This document shows positions 1-5,807 of a stretch of 13,946 nucleotides of DNA, one piece after another; within the stretch, counting starts at the first letter, position 1; each line of letters begins with the position of its first letter. Position numbers and translations under genes: made by a program. The notes beneath the pieces are model-generated. The model had not been told where the DNA came from. It ran no database searches and saw nothing but the letters and a program-made list of their open reading frames with translations. The DNA is taken from assembly GCA_035640035.1 (NCBI GenBank), contig DASQWX010000106.1, positions 1 through 13,946 on the forward strand. The letters run 5' to 3'. The DNA comes from 13-2-20CM-68-14 sp035640035 (GTDB taxonomy: Bacteria; Actinomycetota; Thermoleophilia; Gaiellales; Gaiellaceae).

Positions 1-1043
1 GCCGCGTCCGAGATCGCGTCGAGCTCGCGGTGGACCGCGAGCCGCTCGAGCGCTGACGCTTCGATCTGTCGCACCCGCTCGCGCGTCATCCCGAGCTCGC
101 GGCCGATCGCGTCGAGCGACTTCGGGTCGCGGTCGCCGTTCAGGCCGTAGCGGAGCTTGACGATCTCGCGCTCCCGTTCGGGAAGCTCGGCGACCGCTCG
201 CCGCAGGGCCTGCTCCTGGAGGCTGTAGGTGACCTCCTCTTCGGGCGTGTCCTGTTCGGAGGGAACGAGCTCGGCGAGCGAGCCCTCGTTCTCGGCGCCG
301 ATCGGCCTGTCGAGGCTCGTGACCGCACGCGCAGCGTGTCTCACCTCGCGCACCTGCTTCAACGGGAGCTTCGCCCGCTTCGCGATCTCCTGCTCGGTCG
401 GCTGGCGCCCGAGCCGCGTCGCGAGCTCACGCTCCGCGCGTGCGATCTTCTGCTCGCGCTCGACGATGTGGACCGGGATCCGGATCGTTCGCGACTTGTT
501 CGCGACGCCGCGCTGGACGGCCTGACGGATCCACCAGGTCGCGTAGGTCGAGAACTTGAACCCGCGCCGCCAGTCGAACTTCTCGACCGCGCGGATCAGC
601 CCGATGATCCCCTCCTGGATCAGGTCGAGCAGATGGAGGTCGTGCCCCTGGTAGCGCTTCGCGATCGAGACGACCAGCCGCAGGTTCGAGTTGATCATCC
701 GCTCCTTCGCCTCGTGGTCGCCGCGCTCGATCCGCTTAGCGAGCTCGACCTCCTGCTCGGCGGTCAGCAGCGGCCATTTCGCCGCCTCGTTCAGGAACAG
801 CTGCAGCGCGTCGGTCGTGGCGGAGGCGAGCTCACCGTTCATGTACGTCGACTCGGACTTGTTCTCCGCTCTCGCGCAGTCGTCCGCCAGCTCGATGTGA
901 CGTGCCTCGAGCTCGTCGTGGAGACGGACGAGGTCCTCCTCTTCGAGCTCGTGCTCCTGCACGAACTCGCTGAACTCGGAAAGGTTGAGGCAACCTTGCT
1001 CTTCCCCCTTTTCGAGCAGCCCCTGAATCTGCTCCTCGACCAC
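1..1043 (-). CDS. RpoD/SigA-family sigma-70 factor, 3' end cut by window edge
   Basis: Promoter-recognition subunit of RNA polymerase, acting in the cytoplasm. 347 codons are visible and the last residues lie beyond position 1. Residues about 1-55 resemble region 1.1 (LLEKGEEQGCLNLSEF, then an acidic stretch). Region 1.2 is near 77-108 (LFLNEAAKWPLLTAEQEVEL). Region 2 is near 112-195, with FKFSTYATWWIRQAV and SRTIRIPVHIVE for -10 binding. Region 3 is near 196-275. Region 4 is near 283-337, with LPEREREIVKLRYGL and the helix-turn-helix ending TRERVRQIE. The GTG start is chosen because GGAGG (1055-1059) lies 11 bp upstream and an in-frame stop sits at 1071-1073. It lies 28 bp downstream of the Rpf-like gene, so probably shares its transcript. 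Region 1.1 suggests a primary-type sigma, but the 2.4 segment (QRGVANKSRTIRIP) is not the classic form, so a group 2 paralogue is possible. Confidence 0.93.
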   Translation of the reverse strand, partial: MVEEQIQGLLEKGEEQGCLNLSEFSEFVQEHELEEEDLVRLHDELEARHIELADDCARAENKSESTYMNGELASATTDALQLFLNEAAKWPLLTAEQEVELAKRIERGDHEAKERMINSNLRLVVSIAKRYQGHDLHLLDLIQEGIIGLIRAVEKFDWRRGFKFSTYATWWIRQAVQRGVANKSRTIRIPVHIVEREQKIARAERELATRLGRQPTEQEIAKRAKLPLKQVREVRHAARAVTSLDRPIGAENEGSLAELVPSEQDTPEEEVTYSLQEQALRRAVAELPEREREIVKLRYGLNGDRDPKSLDAIGRELGMTRERVRQIEASALERLAVHRELDAISDA

Positions 1044-1070
1044 GTCCCTATTTTCCTCCCCGAATCGGGT

Positions 1071-1631
1071 TCAGATCAATCCGCAGATCCGCGCCGTGTT
1101 CGGCCAGGCCCAGAACCCGCGTCCGCTGCGAAACGCACGTTCGGCGACCCACATCTGCTCGAGGGGCGTCCACCGATCGGCCCAGCCCCGGCTGAGCAGG
1201 TAGCGGGGCGCATAGCCGACCATGAAACCGCGGTCCATCTGTAAGCCGCCCCAGTACGGGTCGCCGGAATCGCGCCAGGACCCCTCGTAGCGATGAATGC
1301 AAAGCCAGGCGCGTTTGTGCGGCGGGTGCATCGCCTCTGCGTAGGCGCGCCCCGCTGCACGCACCCAGTCGCGGAGGACTCCGCGCGTGCTCGGCCGGAT
1401 CGCGCGTCTCGTCGGCCGCGCGCCGATCAACCGCTCCCAGCGCCATGTCTCGGCCCGGTAGCGACGAATCAGACGTGGATTCACGTGCCTCTGCTGCGCC
1501 GCGACTCGTACGTGCCCGGCGGCGGGCGCGAGAATCTGAGAGGCCGACAGCGACCCGGCGCCGCGCGCCGCTCCGGCCGTGAGCGCGAATGCGCTCATTA
1601 ACAGAAGTAACCCTCGTTTCTTCGTAGGCAT
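1071..1631 (-). CDS. Secreted Rpf-like transglycosylase (resuscitation-promoting-factor-type lysin)
   Basis: Predicted 186-aa exported cell-wall lysin that would cleave peptidoglycan glycan strands. The N-terminus is a signal peptide (MPTKKRGLLLLMSAFALTAG, cleavage near residues 21-26). The C-terminal domain (about 95-186) follows the Rpf pattern. WLCIHRYEGSW places the likely catalytic Glu at 116, as in Rpf CESGGNW; YWGGLQM matches Rpf GGLQ; TPLEQMWVAERAF and GFWAWPNTARICGL match the Rpf C-terminus. Cys111 and Cys183 sit where Rpf forms its disulfide. The ATG at 1631 is preferred over an upstream start at 1697 because it begins the signal peptide and has GGGGG a few bases upstream. The middle (45-90) is Arg-rich and unassigned. 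The sigma gene follows after 27 bp, suggesting co-transcription. Confidence 0.8.
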   Translation of the reverse strand: MPTKKRGLLLLMSAFALTAGAARGAGSLSASQILAPAAGHVRVAAQQRHVNPRLIRRYRAETWRWERLIGARPTRRAIRPSTRGVLRDWVRAAGRAYAEAMHPPHKRAWLCIHRYEGSWRDSGDPYWGGLQMDRGFMVGYAPRYLLSRGWADRWTPLEQMWVAERAFRSGRGFWAWPNTARICGLI

Positions 1632-1747
1632 GCCGGAACCCCCGAGGCGTGTGTCGTGTTCGACTTGCTGCGGCGGGCACGGCCTGCGCTGCGGCACAAA
1701 GGGCGGGCCCTGGTCTTTTTTGACCTTTCCAGGGAGATTTAGACGAA

Positions 1748-1764
1748 AACCCGGACCAGGGGTT
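1748..1764 (-). terminator. Weak hairpin after the PPIase gene
   Basis: On the minus strand AACCC and GGGTT can pair around a 7-base loop, followed by a short TTTCGTCT run. It lies 40 bp past the PPIase stop and ahead of the Rpf-like gene, so it could end the PPIase transcript. The stem is only 5 bp and the U-tract is poor. A second A-rich hairpin (GGTC/GACC, 1712-1725) lies nearer the Rpf-like gene, with no clear role. Confidence 0.2.
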
Positions 1765-1804
1765 AGGCAGTCGTGCGAATCGTCACGAAGACGTTACGAG
1801 CGCT

Positions 1805-2263
1805 TTACTGGGCGAGCTCGACCCGCTCGATGACCGCGTCGGAGCGCGGTCGGTCCGCGGAATCCGTCTCGGACGCCTCGATCGAGTCGACCGCTTCCAT
1901 CCCGGCCGTCACGCGCCCGAAGACCGTGTGCTTGCCGTCGAGCCACGGAGCCGAGTCGGTCGTGACGATGAAGAACTGGCTGCCGTTCGTGTTCGGGCCG
2001 GCGTTTGCCATCGCGAGCGCCCCACGCTCGACCTTGTGGTCGTTGAACTCGTCCTCGAAGGCGTAGCCGGGGCCGCCCGTACCGGTGCCTGTGGGGTCGC
2101 CGCCCTGGATCATGAAGTCCTTGATCACGCGGTGGAAGATGACTCCGTCGTAAAACCCGTCACCGGCGAGCTTGCGGAAGTTCTCGACCGTCTTCGGCGC
2201 GTCTTCGTCGTAGAGCTCGAGCTCGATGGCGCCGTGGTTCGTGTGCATCGTCGCGGTGCTCAT
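1805..2263 (-). CDS. Cyclophilin-type peptidyl-prolyl cis-trans isomerase
   Basis: A 152-aa protein covering one whole cyclophilin domain, the usual size of bacterial cytoplasmic PPIases, which catalyse cis-trans isomerisation of Xaa-Pro bonds. Clear motifs include TNHGAIELELYDEDAPKTVENF, FYDGVIFHRVIKDFMIQGGDP (active-site Arg and the FxxQGGD block), NTNGSQFFIVT and WLDGKHTVFGRV. No signal peptide is visible. The ATG at 2263 gives the standard N-terminus; an ATG at 2248 is possible. There is no Shine-Dalgarno, but TACGGT lies 8 bp upstream, suggesting leaderless expression. It is divergent from the MFS gene. Confidence 0.93.
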   Translation of the reverse strand: MSTATMHTNHGAIELELYDEDAPKTVENFRKLAGDGFYDGVIFHRVIKDFMIQGGDPTGTGTGGPGYAFEDEFNDHKVERGALAMANAGPNTNGSQFFIVTTDSAPWLDGKHTVFGRVTAGMEAVDSIEASETDSADRPRSDAVIERVELAQ

Positions 2264-2271
2264 CGGGCGGC

Positions 2272-2277
2272 ACCGTA
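2272..2277 (-). promoter_or_regulatory. Putative -10 box (TACGGT) of the PPIase gene, leaderless
   Basis: TACGGT fits the TANNNT -10 pattern and ends 8 bases before the ATG at 2263, so transcription would start at or next to the start codon. No good -35 was found. It mirrors the TAGCTT box of the divergent MFS gene. Confidence 0.45.
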
Positions 2278-2294
2278 GCGAATCCTTGCACTGG

Positions 2295-2300
2295 TAGCTT
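2295..2300 (+). promoter_or_regulatory. Putative -10 box (TAGCTT) of the MFS gene, leaderless
   Basis: TAGCTT fits TANNNT and ends 8 bases before the ATG at 2309. No ribosome binding site is present, which agrees with a leaderless transcript. No convincing -35 was seen. Confidence 0.45.
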
Positions 2301-2308
2301 CGGGCGCG

Positions 2309-3454
2309 ATGCGCCGACTGCTCGTCTTCGTAAGCGTGGTCGTGGCCGTCGACACGACCTTCTTCACCGCGCTGACGCCGCTGCTCCCGCACTTCGCAGA
2401 CAAGTACGACCTTTCGAAGGCCGGCGCCGGCGTCTTCATCTCGACATATGCCGCCGGGACGCTGCTCGGAGCCGTTCCCGGCGGGCTCGCAACGACCCGA
2501 TTCGGCCCGAAGCCGACGGTCCTCGGCGGCCTGACGCTGATGACGGCGGCGAGCCTTGGCTTCGCGCTGGCGGGGGATGTCTGGACGCTCGGTGCGTCAC
2601 GTTTGTTTCAGGGAATCGGCAGCTCGTTCTCGTGGGCCGGCGGCCTCGCCTGGATCATCGCCTCTGCCTCGCGCGCCCGCCGCGGGGAGCTCCTTGGAAC
2701 GGCGATGGGAGCGGCAGTCTTCGGAGCGCTTCTCGGCCCGGCGTTGGGCGCGCTGGCGGGAAGCATCGGGACGCGGGCGGCCTTCCTCGGGGTTGCGGTC
2801 GCCGGCGCGATTCTCGTCGTTTGGGCGGGTACGACTCCCGCGGTCGAGCCGGCGCGCCAGACGCTTCGGGCCGGCGCGCCCGCGATCCGCGAGCGGTCGC
2901 TTCTGGCCGGGTTGTGGTTGATCCTCCTCCCCGCCCTGCTCTTCGGCGTCTTGATCGTGCTGGTTCCCCTTCAGCTCCACGACCGCGGTTGGGGGGCGAT
3001 CGGAATCGGCGCGCTGTTCATCGCCACCACGGCCCTCGAGACGGTCTTGAACCCGATCCTCGGCCGCTTGACCGACCGGCACGGGAGGCTTCGCCCCATA
3101 CGCGCGGCATTGATCGGATCGGTCGCGGTCTCCGTTGCCCTCGCCTGGGCGACGGCGCCGGCGGTGATCGCACTGCTCGTCCTTGCTTCCGGGATCGCAT
3201 ACGGGGCCTTCTACACACCAGGCCTCGCGCTCATCTCCAACGGTGCCGAGCGAGCGGGGCTCGCCCAGGGACTCGCGTTCGGCGTGATGAACGCGTGCTG
3301 GGGTGTCGGCGCACTGGTCGGCCCGGCCGCCGGCGGGGCGTTAGCGGGCGTCGCAGGGGATTCGGTGCCGTACCTCATCCTGGCCGGGCTCTGCGTCGCG
3401 ACGTACCTCGGCACGCGGACGGGCGAGCTCGAACCCGTGGGTGACTTGCCGTAA
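2309..3454 (+). CDS. Major facilitator superfamily transporter (DHA1-like)
   Basis: A 381-aa integral membrane protein with about 12 hydrophobic helices in two halves, matching MFS secondary transporters that use ion gradients to move small solutes or drugs. TM1 is VFVSVVVAVDTTFFTALTPL. The loop after TM2 (GGLATTRFGPKPTVLGG) is a degenerate motif A, and TM4 follows SRLFQGIGSSFSWAGGLAW. A second motif-A-like loop (GRLTDRHGRLRP) begins the second half. A central hydrophilic linker lies near residues 180-200. Substrate cannot be read from sequence; drug or sugar efflux is a guess. The start is set by the leaderless -10 box 8 bp upstream and by immediate entry into TM1. The next gene begins 43 bp later with its own promoter-like elements. 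Confidence 0.88.
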   Translation: MRRLLVFVSVVVAVDTTFFTALTPLLPHFADKYDLSKAGAGVFISTYAAGTLLGAVPGGLATTRFGPKPTVLGGLTLMTAASLGFALAGDVWTLGASRLFQGIGSSFSWAGGLAWIIASASRARRGELLGTAMGAAVFGALLGPALGALAGSIGTRAAFLGVAVAGAILVVWAGTTPAVEPARQTLRAGAPAIRERSLLAGLWLILLPALLFGVLIVLVPLQLHDRGWGAIGIGALFIATTALETVLNPILGRLTDRHGRLRPIRAALIGSVAVSVALAWATAPAVIALLVLASGIAYGAFYTPGLALISNGAERAGLAQGLAFGVMNACWGVGALVGPAAGGALAGVAGDSVPYLILAGLCVATYLGTRTGELEPVGDLP

Positions 3455-3475
3455 CCGTCTGAAGTGTCGTACCGT
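3446..3475 (+). promoter_or_regulatory. Possible promoter of the secreted protein gene
   Basis: TTGCCG (3446-3451, overlapping the MFS stop codon) and TACCGT (3470-3475) are 18 bp apart, matching -35/-10 elements. Transcription would start near 3482, just before the strong GGGAGGAAGGGG ribosome binding site. Confidence 0.35.
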
Positions 3476-3497
3476 TTTCCCTGGGAGGAAGGGGAAC

Positions 3498-4148
3498 ATG
3501 AGAGGTTGGGCAGTCGCGAGCGCGGCGTTCGTCGCCGTCGCATTGATCGTTGCGCCCTCGGTCGCGTCGCCGAGCGTCCGGCCGTGCACGCACGGCTACA
3601 CCTACGCGGGCTACGCGAGCCGCGGCGGGACTGAAGGTGTCGCGGCCACGATCAACGCGGTGCGGCGCCCGTCCGTCTACACGGGACATGTCGCGGCCTG
3701 GGTCGGCGTGGGCGGCATCCACGCGGGGCCCGGAGGAGCGAACGAATGGATCCAGGCCGGCGTCGCCGCATTCCCCGGAAAGGGCCTCCGGCGCTACGTC
3801 GAGGAAGTGTCGCCTGGTCAGGCGCGACGCTTCGTCGATCTCGGCCCCGCCGTCCAGGGCCGCCGCTACCACGTCCGCGTGATCGAAACAGGAAGGGACG
3901 TCTGGCGAGCATTCATCGACGGACGCGCCGCCGGCGCGGCGGCGTACCTACCGACCCGCGCCGGAGCCTGGCGCGCAGTCGCGACTGCCGAGAGCTGGGC
4001 GGCCGGCCGTGCGGGTTGCAATCGGTACGGGTACCGCTTCGAGACCGTGGCGGTGCGCCGAGCCGCGCGCTGGAACCCACTCGTCGACGGCGAGGCCGTC
4101 GGGGCCTCGGTCACGCGCGCGGGCGACGGTTTCTCGGCGTCCTACTGA
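3498..4148 (+). CDS. Secreted protein of unknown function with glutamic-peptidase-like motifs
   Basis: A 216-aa exported protein. The ATG at 3498 follows a strong ribosome binding site (GGGAGGAAGGGG, 3483-3494) and opens a signal peptide (residues 1-23, cleavage near SVASP). The mature part looks all-beta. Residues 65-91 read HVAAWVGVGG, then NEWIQAGVAAF, followed by RRYVEEV (98-104), GRRYHVRVIE (121-130), WRAFIDG (136-142) and ATAESW (162-167). This order resembles G1/A4 eqolisins: WVGIDG, LQTGV with catalytic Gln, a Trp/Tyr-rich strand, then AEW with catalytic Glu. Here Gln86 and Glu165 would correspond. Cys30 and Cys174 could form a disulfide. The last 30 residues are Arg/Ala-rich. A non-enzymatic lectin-like domain with the same fold is equally possible. 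It ends convergent with the next gene, overlapping it by 7 bp. Confidence 0.8.
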   Translation: MRGWAVASAAFVAVALIVAPSVASPSVRPCTHGYTYAGYASRGGTEGVAATINAVRRPSVYTGHVAAWVGVGGIHAGPGGANEWIQAGVAAFPGKGLRRYVEEVSPGQARRFVDLGPAVQGRRYHVRVIETGRDVWRAFIDGRAAGAAAYLPTRAGAWRAVATAESWAAGRAGCNRYGYRFETVAVRRAARWNPLVDGEAVGASVTRAGDGFSASY

Positions 4149-4477
4149 TCGCGCGGGTCGAGCTCGTGGGCGAGTCTGGCCGCGTCGCCGGGTTCCTTGC
4201 GAACGACGTTGTAGTCGCCGTGACGCTCGACGACATGCTCGATGTCGGGCTGTTCGTGGCCGTTGCGGACGAAGAAGAGCTCGGAGTCCGAGCGAACGCG
4301 CTCGTACTCCGCGACAGGCACCGTGAGCTGCTCGGTGCACGACTCGTTGGCGCACTCGCAGATGATCTGAATCGTGTCGGTGGTGACCTGCATCGTCTCG
4401 GCCACCCGCTCGATCCGGTCGTTGACCTCTCGAAAGAGCGCTTCGTTCCGACCGATTCGGCGCTCCCGTTCGCTCAC
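4142..4477 (-). CDS. Small conserved-looking protein with a CxC-x4-C motif, function unknown
   Basis: A 111-aa soluble protein with no signal peptide. Residues 1-30 form a charged helix (RNEALFREVNDRIERVAE). CECANESC (40-47) resembles half of a metal site, with EQLTVPVAEYERVRSD after it. FFVRNGHEQPDIEHVVERHGDYNVVRK (about 68-94) contains three histidines that could complete a zinc site. It looks like a recurring hypothetical family of Thermoleophilia, but this is from memory and unverified. The start is GTG at 4477, with TAGGAT 6 bp upstream and no Shine-Dalgarno, consistent with a leaderless mRNA. It is divergent from the DUF6197-like gene and convergent with the secreted protein gene. Confidence 0.8.
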   Translation of the reverse strand: MSERERRIGRNEALFREVNDRIERVAETMQVTTDTIQIICECANESCTEQLTVPVAEYERVRSDSELFFVRNGHEQPDIEHVVERHGDYNVVRKEPGDAARLAHELDPRDQ

Positions 4478-4483
4478 GGGGTG

Positions 4484-4511
4484 ATCCTATCGACCTTGTT
4501 TACCGCTTCAA
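4484..4511 (-). promoter_or_regulatory. Promoter TTGAAG-16-TAGGAT, leaderless
   Basis: On the minus strand TTGAAG (4511-4506) and TAGGAT (4489-4484) are 16 bp apart. The -10 box ends 6 bases before the GTG at 4477, so the transcript would begin at or next to the start codon. This is the most complete -35/-10 pair seen in the window. Confidence 0.5.
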
Positions 4512-4532
4512 CAGCCGGGCACGCGGAACGAA

Positions 4533-4904
4533 ATGACGGACTCGCGGGGTCTGGGGCTTCTGCACGATGCCCGGCGGCTGCTGGCTGTTTCCTGGTGCCA
4601 AGGCGCCGACGCTCGCGACGCGGCCGGATGCGAGGTGGATCCGTGGGACGAGAACGCGGCGAGCTGGTCATTGCTCGGGGCGATGGTCGCGGTCCTGGAG
4701 GAAGAGGCCTCGCTCGTCGGCGAGCTTCCGGTTGCCGAGCTCGCAGCCGCGCTCTACGCCTTGTCCGGCCTGATCGAGACGGACTCGCTCGTCGAATGGA
4801 ACGACGACCCACGGCAGACACAGGCGAACGTGCTTGCGGTACTGGATCTCGCGGGAGCGAGCTACGTTCCGCTCGAGCCGGTACTCGAGTTCTCTCTGAA
4901 CTAG
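4533..4904 (+). CDS. DUF6197-like small protein
   Basis: A 123-aa soluble, acidic, Ala/Leu-rich helical protein. It starts with a helix (LGLLHDARRLLAVSWCQGADARDAAG), continues with WDENAASWSLLGAMVAVLEE, and ends with the motif VEWNDDPRQTQANVLAVLDLAGASY. The WND-P-T-V-L-A pattern and the leading helix followed by WxQG recall DUF6197 proteins of actinobacteria, whose role is unknown. Assignment is from memory of the pattern only. The ATG at 4533 has a weak upstream purine stretch (GGAACGAA). Its TAG stop (4902-4904) overlaps the reverse TAG stop of the next gene within the palindrome CTAG. Confidence 0.75.
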   Translation: MTDSRGLGLLHDARRLLAVSWCQGADARDAAGCEVDPWDENAASWSLLGAMVAVLEEEASLVGELPVAELAAALYALSGLIETDSLVEWNDDPRQTQANVLAVLDLAGASYVPLEPVLEFSLN

Positions 4905-5713
4905 CCCACCGCGTCAGGTAGCGCGATCACCGTCGACCTGCGGTGGATGACGCGCCGGGCGTAAAGCCGCTCGTCGGCTGCTCGATAGAGCGAAAGGGCG
5001 TTCGAGCCGTCTTGTGGGTATGCGGCCCAGCCGAATGTGACCGCGAAGCCGTCGCCCGCGAGAACGCGCTGGAGATGGGCGGCGATCTTGCCGGCGTCGG
5101 CCGCGCTGCTCGCATGGGTTAGCACCGCGAACTCGTCGTCGCCGACTCGGGCGACTTCGTCCCCGGGCAGGAGCGACCGCTGCAGCCTGGCAGCGACCTC
5201 GCGAAGGACGTCGTCTGCGTGCAGCTTCTCGCCCGCGCTGCCCGTCGTGAGCGCGTCGACGTCCCCGACGATGAGCCCGAACGGCTGCTCGCGCGCGAGG
5301 CGCTCGCCGATGGCTCGTTCGAACGCCCGCGTATTCGGCAGACCGGTCAGGGCGTCGCGCTCCGCCAGGAGCGCGAGATCAGCCATCAGGATTCGGTTTC
5401 GCTTCGCGAAGTAGCCGGTGACGACGCCGACCGTCATGTACGTGAGGAAGCGGATCCCGGTGCTCGTCGTCAGGACTTCGCTGGGCGGGATCCGTGGGTT
5501 GATGAGGACGCCGGCGGCGAACATCCCGGTCGCGACACCCGCGGCCGTGGCCCCGATCACCGGCCCTGTCGCGAGCGCGGCGAGGATGATCGACACGTAG
5601 TAGAAGTGGCCGAGCCCGAGGCCCGGCTCCTCGTAGAACGTGAACGCCACGAACACGGCGAGGCCGCTCACGACCGAGGCGATCAACAGGGCATAGCGAA
5701 GCTGGTCCCGCAT
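4901..5713 (-). CDS. Membrane GGDEF-domain protein with degenerate active site
   Basis: A 270-aa protein with three to four N-terminal membrane helices (about residues 7-26, 37-72, 87-103) and a C-terminal GGDEF domain (about 118-260). Landmarks are RDALTGLPNTRAFERAI (119-135), GDVDAL (150-155), RVGDDEFAVL (189-198) and RAADERLYARR (244-254). Active enzymes of this family join two GTP to make cyclic di-GMP. Here the signature reads GDDEF, so the second glycine of GGDEF is aspartate, and the usual GHxxGD block has become LHADD. The domain is therefore probably catalytically weak or dead and may instead bind nucleotide or protein. The first metal-binding Asp (151) is kept. The ATG at 5713 has no clear ribosome binding site. 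No EAL domain or cyclic-di-GMP effector is nearby. Confidence 0.85.
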   Translation of the reverse strand: MRDQLRYALLIASVVSGLAVFVAFTFYEEPGLGLGHFYYVSIILAALATGPVIGATAAGVATGMFAAGVLINPRIPPSEVLTTSTGIRFLTYMTVGVVTGYFAKRNRILMADLALLAERDALTGLPNTRAFERAIGERLAREQPFGLIVGDVDALTTGSAGEKLHADDVLREVAARLQRSLLPGDEVARVGDDEFAVLTHASSAADAGKIAAHLQRVLAGDGFAVTFGWAAYPQDGSNALSLYRAADERLYARRVIHRRSTVIALPDAVG

Positions 5714-5792
5714 GTGTCACTGATCATCGCCCGCTCGGCGATCGCACCCGTCACCCGTTCGGGGGTTCGCGTCGATTCGCCGCGGGATCGGC

Positions 5793-5798
5793 TAGGGT
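5793..5798 (+). promoter_or_regulatory. Putative -10 box (TAGGGT) of the oxidoreductase gene, leaderless
   Basis: TAGGGT fits TANNNT and ends 9 bases before the GTG at 5808. No Shine-Dalgarno intervenes and no clear -35 is visible. Confidence 0.45.
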
Positions 5799-5807
5799 CG
5801 AAGCGAA

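Noticed and set aside
336..1244. Long plus-strand open frame opposite the sigma factor
   Set aside because: It is the antisense of a clear RpoD-family gene. Its Arg/Leu/Asp-rich translation has no domain and arises from GC-rich codon bias.
1632..1804. Possible cyclic-di-AMP (ydaO-type) riboswitch ahead of the Rpf-like gene
   Set aside because: Such riboswitches often precede Rpf genes in actinobacteria, but I could not find the conserved core or its pseudoknot; only short simple hairpins are present.
3746..4921. 391-codon plus-strand open frame
   Set aside because: It crosses three well-supported genes on both strands and its product is Arg/Gly-rich low-complexity sequence, so it is a shadow frame.
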